Below are positions 62,583 through 64,000 of a stretch of 64,000 nucleotides of DNA, piece by piece. This stretch comes from Punica granatum (Eukaryota; Streptophyta; Magnoliopsida; Myrtales; Lythraceae). Each line of letters starts with the position of its first letter. Within the stretch, counting starts at the first letter, position 1. The stretch lies in contig NC_045134.1 in the NCBI RefSeq assembly GCF_007655135.1, positions 7,832,982 through 7,896,981 of the forward strand, given 5' to 3'. The translations under genes were made by a program, and so were the position numbers. The notes below the pieces were generated by a model. The model worked only from the letters and a program-made list of their open reading frames with translations. It did not search any database and was not told the DNA's origin.

Positions 62583-64000
62583 ATGCTCCTGCGTACAGCC
62601 TCGACCCCGAGCCTGAGATCGTCGCCGGAACCGGATCCGGCTTTCCGGTTCCCGGGGACCCGACCTGTCTCTTTGACGCTCTCTCCGGCCCCTCCCGCCA
62701 AGAAAATCCTGAGGACATCATCCGCAGAAGCAGATTCATTCAAGGGGCTGCCTTTGAAGCCGAGGAAGGGCCCTTCCACGGCTGAGGCAGATGCGCATTT
62801 TGTGGTTCTGGCTGAGGAGGCGGAACCGGGTGCCAATGCCGAGAAGGCCCCGTTTCTGTTGAGCTGCTCAGTTGGGGCGGTGGAGGAGAGGCTGGCGTTG
62901 CTGGTGGGAGGCGGGGAGGGGAACGGCGGTGGAGGTGGTGGTGCGTGCGGAGGAGGTGGCGGAGGAGGTGGTTGGGAATGGGGAGGGCAGGGGAGTGAGA
63001 GTTTGGATGAGCATTATCAGTCTCTCATCAAATCATATCCTGGGGATGCCCTGCTTCTCGGCAACTATGCTCGGTTCTTGAAAGATGTAATCAAAGATTT
63101 CGGATTTCTTAAGAAAATTAAAGTTTGGATTTTTTTTTTTTGTTCTTGAATGTGGGGTTGGTCTATAGCTTTATCATTAGACCTCGCATAGTTTTATATG
63201 TCCGTAATGTTTTCTCAAACAAACCGAAGTAGGATTTTTGTCCTATTTTCTGTGATTCATCGTCGAAATCGGTAACTAAACCTGATTATCAAATCAGTAA
63301 CTTCTTTGAACTGTGCTGAGTTGCGGTAGAATGGCCCTTTTTATTGCAGAGTCTTTGCTTTGATATGTTAATATTTCGTGAAAATTTGCAGGTGAGAGGA
63401 GATGCAGAGAAAGCGGAAGACTACTGCGCTAGGGCGATTCTTGCAAAGCAAAGCAACGAACCTGCAGACGGGAATGTTCTTTCTCTTTACGGGGACTTAA
63501 TTTGGAAAAAACATAAGGATGCTCCTCGAGCTCGTGGCTTCTTTGACCAAGCCCTGCAATCTTCCCCGGATGACTGGTTAAGAACTTTTATCAGAAAGCT
63601 ACTATTTTCTGAGTAGTTCCCGAAAATTTTGATCTTTAACAGGCGAAGTCCTTGGATTTGTGGTAGTCGATGGATTTTGATAGGTTTCCTGTAGTCTTTT
63701 CTCGGCTGCAGAGAAATTTATCAATTTTCATACCAACTGTTTTGATCGAAGTTCCTATTGGAAAGTATTATCAAAAGACCGACATTAGACCAACACGGAA
63801 CATGTCCCTTATGCAATGCAAAGTTATTTCAAACGAGACATTGACTCCTACTGTGTCTCTCTTGCAGCTATGTTCTTGCTTCGTATGCCCGATTCCTGTG
63901 GGACTCCGGAGAAGATGATGATGATGAAGAAGAGGATGATGAAAAGAAGCTGCATATTGATAAACAAGGAACTAACAAGAACGACGCACGCAAATTTCCT
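62583..64000 (+). CDS. TPR-repeat-like protein, 5' part (runs off the window)
   Basis: Exons 62583-63086, 63392-63576 and 63868 onward give 273 residues before the window ends. It belongs to a plant-specific group of tetratricopeptide-like proteins of unknown molecular function. The N-terminus has a Ser/Pro-rich region, then FLLSCSVGAVEERLA, a glycine-rich stretch of about 30 residues (62920-62990) and an acidic-free linker. TPR-like blocks follow: LDEHYQSLIKSYPGDALLLG, YARFLKDVRGDAEKAEDYC, ARAILAKQ, DGNVLSLYGDLIW and YVLASYARFLWD. An acidic run of D and E begins after DSGE. The ATG at 62583 is the first in-frame one fitting the family start (MLLRTASTPSL). The 3' end is missing. Confidence 0.85.

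Overview
This is plant nuclear DNA: a gene-sparse, repeat-rich stretch of a eudicot genome. The signs are many short GT-AG introns, AT-rich intergenic DNA, LTR, LINE, SINE, hAT and MITE debris, and proteins that exist in this form only in land plants (RDR6, EBF1, a GH17 glucanase with an X8 domain and a GPI signal). A rosid is likely from protein similarity, but the species cannot be fixed from the sequence alone. No bacterial, organellar or viral block was seen.

Layout. 1-10.7 kb is mostly non-coding. It holds a decayed copy of the 3' end of UAP56 (about 1060-1460), a perfect 14-bp inverted repeat, a small hAT relic with a target-site duplication (4000-4267), and an SMC4 pseudogene whose first three exons are joined to its last exon (7961-8882, minus). 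TAM41 (10752-13243, minus, ten exons) and UAP56 (15781-20931, minus, eleven exons) follow. UAP56 carries a 723-bp hAT-like element in its first coding intron. 21.8-25.7 kb is AT-rich and ends in an Athila-like LTR that stops 165 bp from the 3' end of a GH17/X8/GPI beta-1,3-glucanase (25858-27823, minus). A relic of UAP56 exon 1 lies just upstream of that gene (28118-28175).

30.7-36 kb is transposon territory: a dead L1-type LINE with poly(A) tail and flanking repeats, a SINE-like element nested inside it in reverse, and a copia-type solo LTR. Two related SINE-like copies follow at 36.5-37.1 kb. A 171-bp tandem duplication then leads into RDR6 (CDS 40139-44648, plus, with a 1.9-kb leader intron). 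A Gag1-like clamp (DUF4050) gene (46663-47442, plus) and EBF1 (51309-53864, plus) come next. The last 10 kb is AT-rich with a MITE, a U6 snRNA pseudogene and a SINE-like element. The 5' part of a TPR-repeat protein gene (62583 onward, plus) runs off the window edge.

The genes are ordinary single genes of unrelated pathways: post-transcriptional silencing (RDR6), ethylene signalling (EBF1), mRNA export (UAP56), mitochondrial cardiolipin synthesis (TAM41) and callose turnover at the cell surface (GH17). They do not form a cluster or a joint system. I found no convincing undescribed system. The most useful second looks are a long overlapping upstream ORF and a possible recursive splice site in EBF1, the duplicated RDR6 promoter segment, the scattered UAP56 relics and the internally deleted SMC4 copy. 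Exon boundaries were placed by hand from reading frame, splice consensus and remembered family sequences, so each is a prediction.
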